Assembly (NCBI RefSeq): GCF_964340395.1
Contig: NC_135564.1
Location: 5,226,861 to 5,290,860 of the forward strand
Length of the DNA stretch: 64,000 bases
Source: Glandiceps talaboti
Lineage: Eukaryota > Hemichordata > Enteropneusta > Spengelidae
Reading direction: 5' to 3'
Made by a program: the position numbers and the translations under genes. The notes under the pieces are model-generated. The model saw only the letters and a program-made list of their open reading frames with translations. It made no database searches and was not told the DNA's origin. This document shows positions 1 to 10,506 of this stretch, in pieces. Every line of letters starts with the position of its first letter. Position 1 is the stretch's first letter.

Positions 1-775
1 CTTTATTTGAATAGCCCAGGGGTCGTGCCGAGTGAAGTTCGATGGAACAGTGTTAATTTATATACAAAGGTACTTCAGTACGCTAATTTGATATATTCGA
101 GTTTATTGACATTATCTTATGAGGGGGTCATCACATCAACACATTCAATGAACAGAGCAGAGTACGAGTAGTGATATCTATATCTATATATATAATAATG
201 GTATAACTGTTGCCTATAAAACCGATAATATAGCAAACACACAGACACTTGCTTCCCGAGATACGTTTCAAAATACAACAAGACATTGATAATTATTGAG
301 ATACTTTACAAGCGATTATATAAAATAACACGGATTTCTAGGATCTCGTAAGTCCACGCACCGCGAAATATATCAAATCAGGTGTAAGGGTGATATAACT
401 CTCACTTGGTATTCAAATGTGACATGAAACACATATAGGGCGGGGGGGGGGGGGGTTTACCATGACCAAAAATCGTCAGATCTCGGATACCACGTCTCTT
501 TGTGCACATATACTTAACTTGACCACTGTACGTTGTTTCGAAGCGGTTTGGTCCTAAACAAGTTCTATGGCGTGTGATATACATGTATGAATGCATATAT
601 TTTGTGCAATGACTTCAGTCAGATATAATTGCTCCCTAGATATACAGACTATGTCACTTTAAAGTCTTCGTACAAATGTTTCGCGATGCGATCTGACCTT
701 TGGTACATTTGTGTCCCCCATTTAAAGCTGCAATAGGTGTAACTGGTAGGATATTTTTCATCAAGTAACCAAATA

Positions 776-781
776 TTTATT
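776..781 (-). terminator. Candidate poly(A) signal of the lectin gene
   Basis: AATAAA on the minus strand about 630 bp after the lectin stop codon. It is plausible but not unique; other AATAAA-like words occur in this AT-rich DNA. Confidence 0.3.
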
Positions 782-1014
782 CACTAATAATTGGACAGTT
801 ATATATGTAAAAAGACATTGTATCTGTCAATATTACATGTCAGTAGTGTAAGTGACAAGTTTACATTTTGAGAGAAAGTTTGGTTTTGAATCTCTAACCA
901 TATTAAAACTGCACTAGTTTGTAATTACAGTATCGTTTTTTTTCGACCAGTTAACCACAATCTATTCACTAAAAAGTGTTATATAAAATACCAATAACCA
1001 TATTACACGTACTG

Positions 1015-1250
1015 ATCATCAGTGGTCGATCTTAAATAAGTACTGCAATAACAGGTCTAAATCGTGATCTCCCTTGAGGGCGCTGATTTTAGGCGAGGAC
1101 CCAAATTAAACATCAACTTGATCGAATTTATCATCTATATAGCTACAACAAATACGTTCGCCCATAGGTGATTCACTGTAGGACATTACGAATAAGTTAT
1201 AGTAGCTAACAAAACATTCAATTGTTGCTAGTACAGCTTTAATCACACAA
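1015..1250 (+). repeat. Dispersed repeat A, copy 1
   Basis: Shares long blocks with 45535-45795 in the same orientation, for example AATCGTGAT followed by TTGAGGGCGCTGATTTT, then a conserved ATAGGTGATT stretch and AGCTAACAA. The copies are diverged. No coding capacity seen; class unknown. Confidence 0.75.
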
Positions 1251-1412
1251 TGGGAAAACAGTTTTCGTCTGTCATTAACATGTAATATCTTGTCCGACTA
1301 TAAAGCTCTGTGTACTATGCGAATCACAACTATCTTAGAAATAACATATCGGTTGTCATGGTTATAAAAAAATGAATAACAGGAATGCCAGAGACATATC
1401 GCGTCTAGGGTT

Positions 1413-1576
1413 CTAGATCCATTGTTTGTCCACCACTCGCACTTGGTTGTATTTCATGGTGTCTCTATGATATAACCCAGTAGTGCAGGTACACCCCATC
1501 TTTTTGTAGACCCAAATACCAATTGCCATGGCAACGATTAGGATAACGCCGCAACTAACTACAGTAATCACCATAA
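1413..1576 (-). CDS. Lectin exon 8: transmembrane helix and cytoplasmic tail
   Basis: After the acceptor TATAG it encodes VMVITVVSCGVILIVAMAIG, then IWV, a YKK stop-transfer signal and a tail ending in a TAG codon. The tail has Tyr383 and Tyr390; the second lies in M-K-Y-N-Q-V, which resembles an ITIM/YxxV motif. Confidence 0.85.
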
Positions 1577-3283
1577 CTATATGAAATATAGAACATAATA
1601 CAAATTTGACAAAAATGAAATGTTAGTAGTGAAAAATTTGACAACTTAGAAAGTAAGCTTTTAATTACAATGTGGTAGTAAGCTGACAGTGTCATGTTTG
1701 TTACTTTAGTAACCATCAGTCAGTCAGTCAGTCAGTCAGTCATGATCAGTCAGTCAGTTAGTCAGTCAGTCAGTCAGTCAGTCAGTCAGTCAGTCAGTCA
1801 GTCATGATCAGTCAGTCATGATCAGTCAGTCAGTCAGTCAGTCAGTCAGTCAGTCAGTCAGTCAATCAATCAATCAATCAATCAATTGAAGATAAAATTC
1901 TATAGTATTGAGCTACAAAACCATTCCTCTGTTCAACGGCTAGGAAAGGATCAATCCACGCCGAATGCTTATTTTAACAGATGAACAGATACATGTCTTG
2001 AATTCGCTAATAATATAATAATAACGTGATAACGTTATCATTATCACAATCACGGTTTAATTGTACAGGACCCGGTTTGTAATGAACGCAGATTAATATA
2101 TTCCAAACCAAATATTACCTTGGAGGATTAAACAATTAGTGTATTTGATTCTTGTTGGCATACATGACAATGACTCATATGAAATTTTGTAAAAGTTGCT
2201 CACCTGTAGCTTTCATGTTGTTACCGCCATCATAATCATAATTATCTGAAATTATGAATAACAAATACCTTTGATTATTCGTCACTTTTGGAGTGTATGT
2301 ATGTATGTATGTATGTATGTATGTATGTATGTATGTATGTATGTATGTATGTATGTATGTATGTATGTATGTACGTACGTACGTATGTATGTATGTATGT
2401 ATGTATGTATGTATGTATGTATACATGTATGTATGTGTACGTACGACTATGTGTACGTGTCTATGTGTATGCGCGCGCACCAATGTACAACGAGATTCTC
2501 CACAAAATGCAAGTTATATTACAGCATGCCTGCATATCACAAGATGAGTCGAGATACGAATCGCGTTCAAAGATTTGTGTAAAGGAAATGAACCACTGGA
2601 AACTTTGTTGGTAGAGAAGGTGACACACGTGAATAGCCACATGCCTACGGTAGTGTGAATGTGGTAGCCATCCATTACCATTGAGCATATATAAGTACTG
2701 AGCACTATCGGAACTCCACACAGAAGTATGAAAGCAAAACAACCATACGTCTTGAATGTACGTTTGTTTGTTTTTTTATAAACGACAGTTAGGAAACACA
2801 AGCTTTAACTACTATGTACACTCACCTTCTGGTGGAGCTTTGGTTGTTGCTTCTGAAAAGTAAAAGATAGTGTTACAGTTACAACATTTGGACTCTAGCA
2901 TCACTGACGTGGTTGATGTTGCAGCAGGTATTAACTTGCCAGAATCTTCAGTTTAATCGTACATCGTCGGGACATTTATGGTTCCTCTTATATACTCAGT
3001 AATTTAAAGTACTGGTAAAATGTCATAACTCACTTTAATCTTGACCCTGACTTAGGATAAAAGCTGAATTGTCTTCGGATACACTGTATTGCGTTTATAT
3101 GTGTTCCTTATTTCATATGTGCGCGTGTGTGTGTGTGTGTGTGTTTGTTTGTTTTTTATGCAAATGTGTGTGTATAGCGCATGCATGTATAGGGTTGTGT
3201 TTTGTTCTGTGCATAATGTATAGATGATACATATATACATTACATACTGTATGTATGTATGTATGTATGTATGTATGTATGTA

Positions 3284-3339
<56 letters not shown>

Positions 3340-6055
3340 GGGTCCTATTCATGAAAGCATTGACTTGACTCACGAGAAAGTTCAAATTCACATAGATATT
3401 GTTTGGTGCGATGACAAGGCGAATCGTTGAATCCACCAGTGTCCTCGTGTATACTACCACATGGACCATTACCATTTGGTTCGTCTGGAGCCCACAGATT
3501 AATCTCAACATAGTCCATCTTAGTTCCATCACTCCACTTCCAAGTTGAGTCAACCATGCGTAATCCTACCCAAACACCAATTTCCCTGTGAACTAAAAAT
3601 ATGATCAAGGAAAATTTCAAAAATAGGTTTTTAAAGATCGAAGGAAGACAAAAGACCATAAATTGAAGAAACTATAACAATTCCACCACAAATGTTACTA
3701 AAAGGAAGAAAGCTGAGTTATACATTTGTGGGGCTTAATTTTCACTGTCGGTTAAATAGAAACACATAGCATTCGTCTTACTGAAAGGTTTTTAACCATC
3801 ACTTGATATTAATAGAACCTAAATCTGTTATTTATGAATATTACATTGATGATCCAATGACGTAATTTATTATATACTAATATTTCAAGAGACCCGCCAT
3901 TATGCTATAGGGTGTTGTGTACTAAAGGCAACGAGCAGAATTTACAGCGTGGTGGAAGGGTTGTCTGAGGTGAAAGAACATCACTATGATCGCTATTAGG
4001 AATTGTATTCCCGTCCCTCGGTAAGCACTTTTTTGAAAATAAGGACATGTAGGAGGCCATTTTGTGTTGTAAAATTCAACACCATACACAGTATTGAAAG
4101 CCATAGAATATTTGAATATTGTCACCAATACAGACAATGTTCGACAGAAGAGTAAATGTAACATATACATTAAATTTTACAATTATCAAACTTGATCATT
4201 TTGCACACATAACCCATACACATTAAAGCTACAGAGTACTTGAATATTGTCTTCAATAGCCTAATATTACTCTGAGTACATTATTACAGGATATGGTTAT
4301 GGGCAGACACACATATTCAATTGGTTGTCTATACTTAAACATATGGTAGGTAATGAAGTGAATAGTTTTGCAAAACGTTCAAGGTATATGCAATAAAGTT
4401 TGAAAATGTACTCCGTAACGACTGTTTATGAGGTTTATTTTGATTAAAGAGCAAAATATTTCGTGATTCCTCCAACCTTTCAGACCATCAGAATTTCAAT
4501 CCCTTCCCTTACCACATCATTTTCTGCTCTGCCCCCTTACCCTCGCTCAGTAAATGATGCGGCTCATTACCTAACAAAGGCAGAGTACTGTGACGATTGA
4601 AGTGCCATCGAAGACATGTATCTACATTATCATTGTATAATTTCAATAGAGGTAATAATAGTATTTCCATCAGGTCAAATAACTCACAAACTAAACTAGT
4701 GATATTTAATATATCAATATTTAAATCGAGGTTTCACAGTCAGAAGAAGAAACTTTTGAAACCATGCTATAAGATATTTTTCAAATCCAAAAGACTTACA
4801 ATTGTCCTGTTCTTCTAGGAATCCATACACATAGTAGTATTCGTCTACCGTCTGTATGTCAGCAAGTGCAGCCGGTTGGGAGTTCACTTGTAACTTCTTG
4901 CACTCATTTTCTGCCTGGATATAATTCTCTCGATTGTCATAGTCGATAAACTTGTAACATGAGTAATCATGATAGCCCCATCCAGGAGGACACGGACTCG
5001 GTAGTACCGTAGCAGGTGGTGGTAAACCTACAAAATGAGAGTCATGTCGTCATTTAGATTCTCCAATCCAGATGTTGGCATTTTAATAAAAATTATGTGA
5101 ATTACAAGCAGGCCGGCAGCTATGATGGTGACAACCTTCAAAACACATACCTCCATCCACAGATATATCATTGATATGTGCTATACACTTAAATTCTCCG
5201 ATGCACATGAATCAGTCCGTCCATTTTTCACACTTGATGTTCACCCATCCTATTCACAGATCAAATACCGACCAAAGAGTTATACTCTGTAGATATCAAA
5301 TCGTTACACTATTATCGGCCTCCTTTTTCTGAGTGCTGAAGTGCAGTGGTATAATAATAATACTGTTATGCCTATAAATTCAACTATTGACGTTCATAGA
5401 TTTATATTATCTGACGTAGAAATGTGTGTCATAGAAATGTGAACTTCTTGGATTAATATAATAAATACTGTTGCAGGTTGACTACCTACCATGCCTTTCG
5501 TATTCACAGAAAAACTGCTTCGTTGTTGAACAGTTATGGTCATTATATCCCCCAGTATCTCTCCGTATACATCCACACGGGTCTTTTCCATTTGGTTGAT
5601 TTACTGCCCATCCATAAGTTACATTAGCTCCGTTTGCCCATTTCCATACACTTTTGGTATCCTTAGTAATACCAATCCATGTCCCAACTTCTATCTTAAC
5701 TGAGTGTAATAACGAAATATACTTTATCATTCTGATAATGCTCAAGTGTACTGTTATCGGCTCTACTTTACGTTTCATATACATACATACATACATACAT
5801 ACATACATACATACATGTATGTATGTATGTATGTATGTATGTATGCATGCATGTATGCATGTATGTATGTATGTATGTATGTATGTATGTATGTATGTAT
5901 GTCCATGTATGTATGCATGCATGTATGCATGTATGTATGTATGTATGTATGTATGTATGTATGTATGTATGGATGTATGTATGTATGTATGCATGTATGT
6001 ATGTATGTATGTATGTATGTATGTATGTATGTATGTATGTATGTATGTATGTAGT

Positions 6056-6132
<77 letters not shown>

Positions 6133-7221
6133 CGTCCGTCCGTCCGTCGGCCGTCTGTCTGTATGTCTGTCTGTCTGTCTGTCTGCCTGCCTGCCTGCCT
6201 GCCTGCCTGTCTGTCGTCTATACATACATGTATACAAGTGGATTTATGGATGCATGTGTGTATATGTGTGAGTGTATGTGTGTATCCATCCAAACTAGAG
6301 GGGCTATAGTCGAATATACCGTACCATGAAGAAGTTTCAACAACCCCAAAGCCCCATCGGCCATGTGGTGCAATATGTAAACTACAACATTTCTTTTATA
6401 CTTTATTACATTACATACCGTGCAACCTCTACAGCCATAGAGAGACATAGTAGACATTATGTCATGTGTGAATGTGTATGATAGCTGTGGTTTATATGAG
6501 TAACAGTTTGCCTTCACAGTGATTACTGGGGTAGACTTTATTACTTCAACAGAGGAACTCGTCACAAGCGGACAGTTTGAGCAGGGCAAACTCGGACAGT
6601 TGAAAGAATTGAGTAGTAGTAAGCGGATCAACGACATGTCTAGATCTTCCCGTATGTTGATAGTCGTGAAATGAATATTCAAATTTCAGATGATAGTCGT
6701 AATCACGTACTTACATAAATGGAAGTAAAATACATATTTATAAGTACATCTAAACTTACAATCGCCCAGTTTCTGCATGAAGTCATACGCCCATTCGTAT
6801 TCTTTAGGATCTTCAAAGACAGCTAAATGACTCCATACACGCGATACCTGTCGAGCACAGTATAACTCGGCCTGTGTATGATTTTTACCCGAGTCATAAC
6901 CGAAAAACCTGTAGCATGAATCATTATGAAGTGTCCATCCATCGAAACAGGCTGTGGGTTGTGAAATGGGTGGAACGTAAATGTCAGGAGACTTCGTTGG
7001 ATCTGTGAAAGATAAGATGAAGACCGAAACGATAAAATAGTCTTCTGTACTTTAATAACCGTCGCGTCGGTAACTATACACAAGTGAACTACATCAAGAA
7101 ACAGAACAAAATTAGTCGTGTCGTTAATTCCATCCCAAACTTAGCCATATGAAACCTCGTTCCCTGTTTTTGAGATCGTCAGAGACAACAGAGAGACAGA
7201 CAGAGAGACAGAGAGACAGGC

Positions 7222-7266
<45 letters not shown>

Positions 7267-7269
7267 GGC

Positions 7270-7316
<47 letters not shown>

Positions 7317-7471
7317 TAGATAGACAGACCGATAGACAGAAAAAGCTGTAATAAAGCATTCCATGACGGAAAGTAGCAAATTTGGAAAATGGTCTTACCG
7401 TTAGCCTGAGTCAGTACCGTGACATACGTGCCTAACCCAAGGTAAAGGATTAGTATGGTGTTGATCATCAT
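1413..7471 (-). CDS. Membrane protein with two C-type lectin domains (8 exons, 401 aa)
   Basis: CDS = 7399-7471, 6760-7002, 5490-5699, 4800-5027, 3374-3592, 2826-2852, 2204-2245, 1413-1576 (complement); all introns are GT-AG and all junctions are phase 1, giving 1206 nt. Residues 1-24 are a signal peptide. CTLD1 spans about 43-172, CTLD2 about 188-321, then comes a short Thr/Pro/Asp/Gly linker, a transmembrane helix at 348-370 and a 31-residue cytoplasmic tail. Both CTLDs keep the family cysteines and the WIG/WVG core. The sugar-site tripeptides are QPN (140-142) with YND (157-159) in CTLD1, and EPN (289-291) with FND (306-308) in CTLD2. By family rules EPN indicates Ca2+-dependent mannose-type binding; QPN is less predictive. 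The protein is probably a cell-surface sugar receptor in recognition or immunity; this is inference. The start is the first of two adjacent ATGs before the hydrophobic stretch. Confidence 0.9.
1714..1886. repeat. (GTCA)n microsatellite with TGATCA interruptions
   Basis: About 170 bp of CAGT repeats interrupted three times by TGATCA, changing to AATC at the right end. It lies in the last intron of the lectin gene. Confidence 0.95.
2204..2245 (-). CDS. Lectin exon 7: Asp/Asn/Gly linker
   Basis: A 42-nt exon encoding DNYDYDGGNNMKAT, between an ATTTCAG acceptor and a GTGAGC donor, phase 1-1. It forms the membrane-proximal stalk. A TATG microsatellite lies about 50 bp upstream of its acceptor in the intron. 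Confidence 0.7.
2296..2430. repeat. (TATG)n microsatellite
   Basis: About 135 bp of TATG with a short GTAC interruption. It makes spurious MYVC/HTYI reading frames on both strands. It lies just upstream of lectin exon 7. Confidence 0.95.
2826..2852 (-). CDS. Lectin exon 6: short Thr/Pro linker
   Basis: A 27-nt exon encoding QATTKAPPE, between a TTTTCAG acceptor and a GTGAGT donor. The phase (1-1) matches its neighbours. Because it is 27 nt and phase-symmetric it could be skipped without a frame change. Confidence 0.7.
3247..3336. repeat. (TATG)n-(TG)n compound microsatellite
   Basis: About 44 bp of TATG running into about 46 bp of TG, in the lectin intron just beyond the exon 5 donor. Alternating purine-pyrimidine, so potentially Z-forming. 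Confidence 0.95.
3374..3592 (-). CDS. Lectin exon 5: second half of CTLD2
   Basis: Contains GVWVGL, WKWSDG, DEPNGNGPCGSI, GGFNDSPC and YLCEFE. EPN is the mannose-type tripeptide. Donor CTC|GTGAGT. A GT/TATG microsatellite lies 36 bp beyond the donor. Confidence 0.92.
4800..5027 (-). CDS. Lectin exon 4: first half of CTLD2
   Basis: Starts after TTTGTAG with a proline-rich spacer (LPPPATVLPSP), then C-P-P-G-W, SCYKF and AENECKKL. It matches exon 2 in position and phase, so the second domain looks like a duplicate of the first. Confidence 0.9.
5490..5699 (-). CDS. Lectin exon 3: second half of CTLD1
   Basis: Contains GTWIGI, KWANG, QPNGKDPCG, GGYNDHNC and FFCEYE. These match the long loop and the Ca2+/sugar site of a CTLD. 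Acceptor ACTCAG, donor GTAGGT. A very long tetranucleotide repeat tract begins about 75 bp upstream in the intron. Confidence 0.92.
5776..6216. repeat. 440-bp compound tetranucleotide array
   Basis: An ordered series CATA, TATG (with TGCA variants), TGCC, TGTC, CGTC, TGTC and TGCC in the intron between lectin exons 2 and 3. The 4-bp unit keeps several reading frames open, creating false ORFs of up to 250 codons. One of these runs into real exon 3. Confidence 0.97.
6760..7002 (-). CDS. Lectin exon 2: first half of CTLD1
   Basis: Begins after a CACAG acceptor and ends at GATT|GTAAG. It has the CTLD opening pattern C-x-D-G-W-x-x-x-x-x-S-C-Y-R-F (Cys43, Cys54), then Cys73 and a WSHLAVF-like strand typical of the domain. 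Confidence 0.9.
7188..7335. repeat. (GACA)n microsatellite
   Basis: About 140 bp of CAGA/GACA with a few GACAGG variants, in lectin intron 1. Confidence 0.95.
7399..7471 (-). CDS. Lectin exon 1: signal peptide
   Basis: Encodes MMINTILILYLGLG and the rest of a hydrophobic leader. It ends in AACG before the donor GTAAGA, phase 1. A GACA microsatellite lies in the intron directly downstream. Confidence 0.85.
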
Positions 7472-7872
7472 CTTTAGCTACATGTACCTTAGGATGACCG
7501 AAGATATGGATATCTATAAAGTACAACAAAAAACCAAGAACTTTACCTTGAAATAGACAAAAAAACTTCCCCAACATACTAGGTTTGAAAGTCTGTCAAA
7601 TATTTCATAACCTAAGAAATCAATGAGTCAATCTATCTTCTGAAATTAAAGGTATTATTAAGATATAATAACATTTACTGTTCAAAAGTATATAAGGCTT
7701 CTTAAAATGCAGGGGGGGGGGGGTGTGAACCTGGTGAGATCAAGCGAGGTTAGTTATGTCATTTTTTTCAAATACCATATACTAAAGTGGCTGATATTTA
7801 AAGTACAGGCCCGCGCTCATTTATAACAGGACACTTTTGGGTACCGGTATCCGACTGATGCATATATATGGG

Positions 7873-7982
7873 TAGTCTATCTGCTAGACCTCGGATGTTC
7901 TTCCGATAAAATACGACACACGACCGAACATCGCTATCGAGGATGTATTGGAAGAAAGCTCGAAGGTCTAGCAGCCAGACTA
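7873..7982. mobile_element. Small foldback (MITE-like) element
   Basis: About 110 bp with terminal inverted repeats of about 35 bp: TAGTCTATCTGCTAGACCTC at the left, and the reverse complement of TAGTCTGGCTGCTAGACCTT at the right. A few mismatches. No clear target duplication. Confidence 0.55.
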
Positions 7983-8113
7983 ATGGTTTTTATTACCATC
8001 ATTTCCCTCCAAAGAAAATGGATAGGTTTTGAGGATAGAAGAACAATCTGGTAGATATAGGTGGAATGAATCAGATAACGTTGTCTTTAATCATGTTGTC
8101 CATTTTCAAAAGC

Positions 8114-8117
8114 AAAA
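8114..8117 (-). terminator. Pol III terminator of tRNA-Glu
   Basis: TTTT on the minus strand, 11 nt after the discriminator base. Confidence 0.7.
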
Positions 8118-8127
8118 CAAGTGTCAC

Positions 8128-8199
8128 TTCCCATGCCGGGAATCGAACCCGGGCCGCGTGGGTGAAAGCCACGAATCCTAGCCACTAGACCACATGGGA
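8128..8199 (-). tRNA. tRNA-Glu (anticodon TTC)
   Basis: A 72-nt cloverleaf on the minus strand. Acceptor stem TCCCATG/CATGGGA with discriminator A. D arm GTCTAGTGGCTAGGAT. Anticodon stem CGTGG/CCACG around loop CTTTCAC. T arm CCGGG-TTCGATT-CCCGG. It closely resembles animal tRNA-Glu(TTC). A run of four T (8117-8114, minus strand) about 11 nt downstream is a pol III terminator. It decodes GAA (and probably GAG). Confidence 0.96.
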
Positions 8200-8527
8200 G
8201 ATATATTATTATCTTTTTTAACATTATATTCAAAGAAATATAAAATGAAACATTATTTGCTTTTATTGAATTATGTCATTTTGGTGAGAGGTGCAATCTA
8301 CTTCGCCTTGAATAATTAAAGAATGTACAGGAAAAATATTCAATGAATGATACAAAGAAATGTTTTTTAAAGTGTTCAAGTACAACCCACGAAAAAACAC
8401 CAATGCCTTTGTTTGAATGAAGTGAGCTCTGTAAAAGACTTTTACGCAACGACAAAATTAGCAGTTAACAATAATAATTTTGCAAAATAATTTTACAATA
8501 CAAATTGCGGTCTCATAGTTCTCAGCA

Positions 8528-8631
8528 GCCGAAATAGCTCAGTTGGGAGAGCGTTAGACTGAAGATCTAAAGGTCCCTGGTTCAAAACCGGCGAACTTGC
8601 ACGAGTTCGTGAACTATCCCGGGTTTCGGCA
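8528..8631 (+). tRNA. tRNA-Phe (GAA) with about 31-nt insertion in the T arm; possibly a pseudogene
   Basis: 8528-8583 and the last ~16 nt agree with animal tRNA-Phe: acceptor GCCGAAA/TTTCGGC, A box TAGCTCAGTTGGGAGA, anticodon loop ACTGAAGAT with GAA, T stem CCTGG/CCGGG. About 31-32 extra bases sit where the T loop should close, so the gene is 104 nt instead of 73. The insert contains a 6-bp hairpin, CGAACT (8592-8597) with AGTTCG (8604-8609). The B box is still met by GGTTCAAAACC, and a TTTT terminator follows at 8639-8642, so it could be transcribed. Whether it gives a functional tRNA is open: it could be a pseudogene, a gene whose insert is removed, or one with a rearranged T arm (CTGG-TTCAAAA-CCGG). 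Confidence 0.75.
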
Positions 8632-10260
8632 GTCTACATTTTACTTTAAATCAAATATTCTCACGTCAACTGAAAAAGTACCTCAAGAGTTATTTTATTT
8701 ACCCGATTAGTATCTCTGACATCTCGATCACTATTTATTGTTGCTGTCGAATTCGAAGAAAGAAATATTTACGTATCCATGTAGTGATACATGCTGAGTT
8801 TATAAGATAGTTTACTCGGCTGGACATACTTATACAAAACCTTGTCCGATTTCCAAGTTTAGAAAGTTACCAATGTGCTATTTTATCGCCCAAAGTCTCC
8901 AGTCTGAGTTCAGAACAGTAATAAATACAGACTGCGAGATACATATTGCACGTCGTGTGGCACCGCCCTCACCGCGAGAGGGCTTGACCGACGTGCGAGG
9001 GTGCCTAGTCACGGCGTACCTTACAGACTATAAGTTGACGTGTACTGTTAAAACGTTAACTGAGGCGACATAAATCTCACTGGATTTTCGTTTAGCGTGC
9101 TGCAAATTTATTTGCCATTCCGGTTTAGATGACATGAATAAATACAGTAAGTGGACACATATCTATGATCAGCAATAATTTTGTATGTTTAAGGAGCACT
9201 TCATCACAATCGATACGAACTCCATTATGTTTACCACTCGGCCTTGTTTTCAACAATTTTATGACAGTTTGGAATGTTATTATGGAGACCATTCTGTTCA
9301 AACCAAAACTTCAGTTATTACAGGGGGTAGGGAAATTATGGAGGGGTATCAATTTTTACAAATAGGTTCTCGGGGAAGGCCATAATTTAGAAAATGGAAT
9401 TAGGGGAGGGTCACCTTTTACTTTGACCTCGATGTTACAGTATTACATGTATATCTAACTTTGCATTATTTTTTAGATTTGGTGGCATCCCACTGCTGCC
9501 ACCATTGTATCATAATATCATAACACCAGTCTTATCACTGCTGACAACTATGCAGTGAATTAATTCTTATTTTTGATGTGAGAAGAAGAGTGTGTGTCAG
9601 GAGTTAAGGGGAAAAGTGTGGTAAGATATTGGCGAAAATGGGGACTATGAGGTGGAAATGTTGACCTCAGTCCCAACAATGTCAAGAGTGCGCCCACTCT
9701 TTGAGAGAGTTCTCACCTTCAGCTGCGTCACTTAGAGCCAAACACATACAGATAATCATCCAGTGCCTCCACACAAATTCACTGTGGTGGTAATAGTGGG
9801 AAAGACCAATGCATTGTGATGGCAGCATCAGATCGAGTCCTGATTCTGAGACTCGTGTCCCTGTTCACATTTGACAGCATTTTTACAGGCCATATCTTTG
9901 AAATATTTGAACGGGGTGGGGGTGTCCTGTTTAAGAGAACTGAGACTGAGGGAGGTTCACTCTTTAGAAAATGGAATCGGGAAGGTCACACACAGACCGG
10001 ACTTGATTTAAATTTCACAAGGCCCTCCGTTGTAAATTACTGAAAGATCGAGTCCCTTAGCCATATACATCACTACTACCCCCCCCCCCCCACACACACA
10101 CACACTCACGCACCCCATCCGTGCCATTTCCGATTTCGTCCTCACAGAATATATACCATCTTTTGGATGGAGTTTCAACTAACATTAATATAACTTGTTG
10201 ACTACGTATAAATTGGCTTTATAGAGAAATTGAACTCCTCCGTTTTGATATATTTACATA
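8632..10260. other. Intergenic region without recognised genes
   Basis: Short ORFs only (for example 8873-9073 and 9816-10043); none shows a domain or splice context I recognise. A C-run with CA repeats occurs at about 10079-10105. Confidence 0.4.
8639..8642 (+). terminator. Pol III terminator of the tRNA-Phe-like gene
   Basis: TTTT eight nt after the discriminator base. Confidence 0.6.
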
Positions 10261-10271
10261 CCTAGTATAAT

Positions 10272-10303
10272 AGTTCCCGTCATGTCATCGGGATGGACAG
10301 TTC
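10272..10303 (+). repeat. Inverted repeat, left copy
   Basis: Contains a 21-bp block that includes CATGTCATCGGGATGGACAG; it recurs exactly in inverse orientation at 13827-13855. AGTTCCCG also flanks both copies on the outer side. Confidence 0.7.
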
Positions 10304-10506
10304 ACTGCCACACGCTCGACCATTCAGTGAACTGGAATCTTTCAGCGTCACGAAATATCATGAATATTCATGAGCACGGCTCACCGCCATTCTTCCCCAA
10401 GTCTTCGGAACTTGTCGGCAGAAGTTTCGCCCTTTGTTTAAAAGATTCGGTAGTTTTCGGATGTAAACATGCCACACGTGCCACTATATACGACGTACGA
10501 AGAAAG

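Larger units (their letters stand above)
1..1412. other. Region 3' of the lectin gene
   Basis: No coding exon recognised. It holds a G-run at about 442-456, the candidate poly(A) signal, and one copy of a dispersed repeat (about 1015-1250) shared with 45.5 kb. Part of it is probably the lectin 3' untranslated region. Confidence 0.5.
7472..8127. other. Intergenic: lectin upstream region
   Basis: Probable promoter region of the lectin gene. It has a G-run near 7711-7723 and a small foldback element (7873-7982), and no ORF of note. No TATA box can be assigned with confidence. Confidence 0.4.

Noticed and set aside
5482-6329. Long MYVC/HTYI/LSVC ORFs on both strands
   Set aside because: Tetranucleotide repeat artefacts. 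Only 5490-5699 within one of them is a real exon (lectin exon 3).
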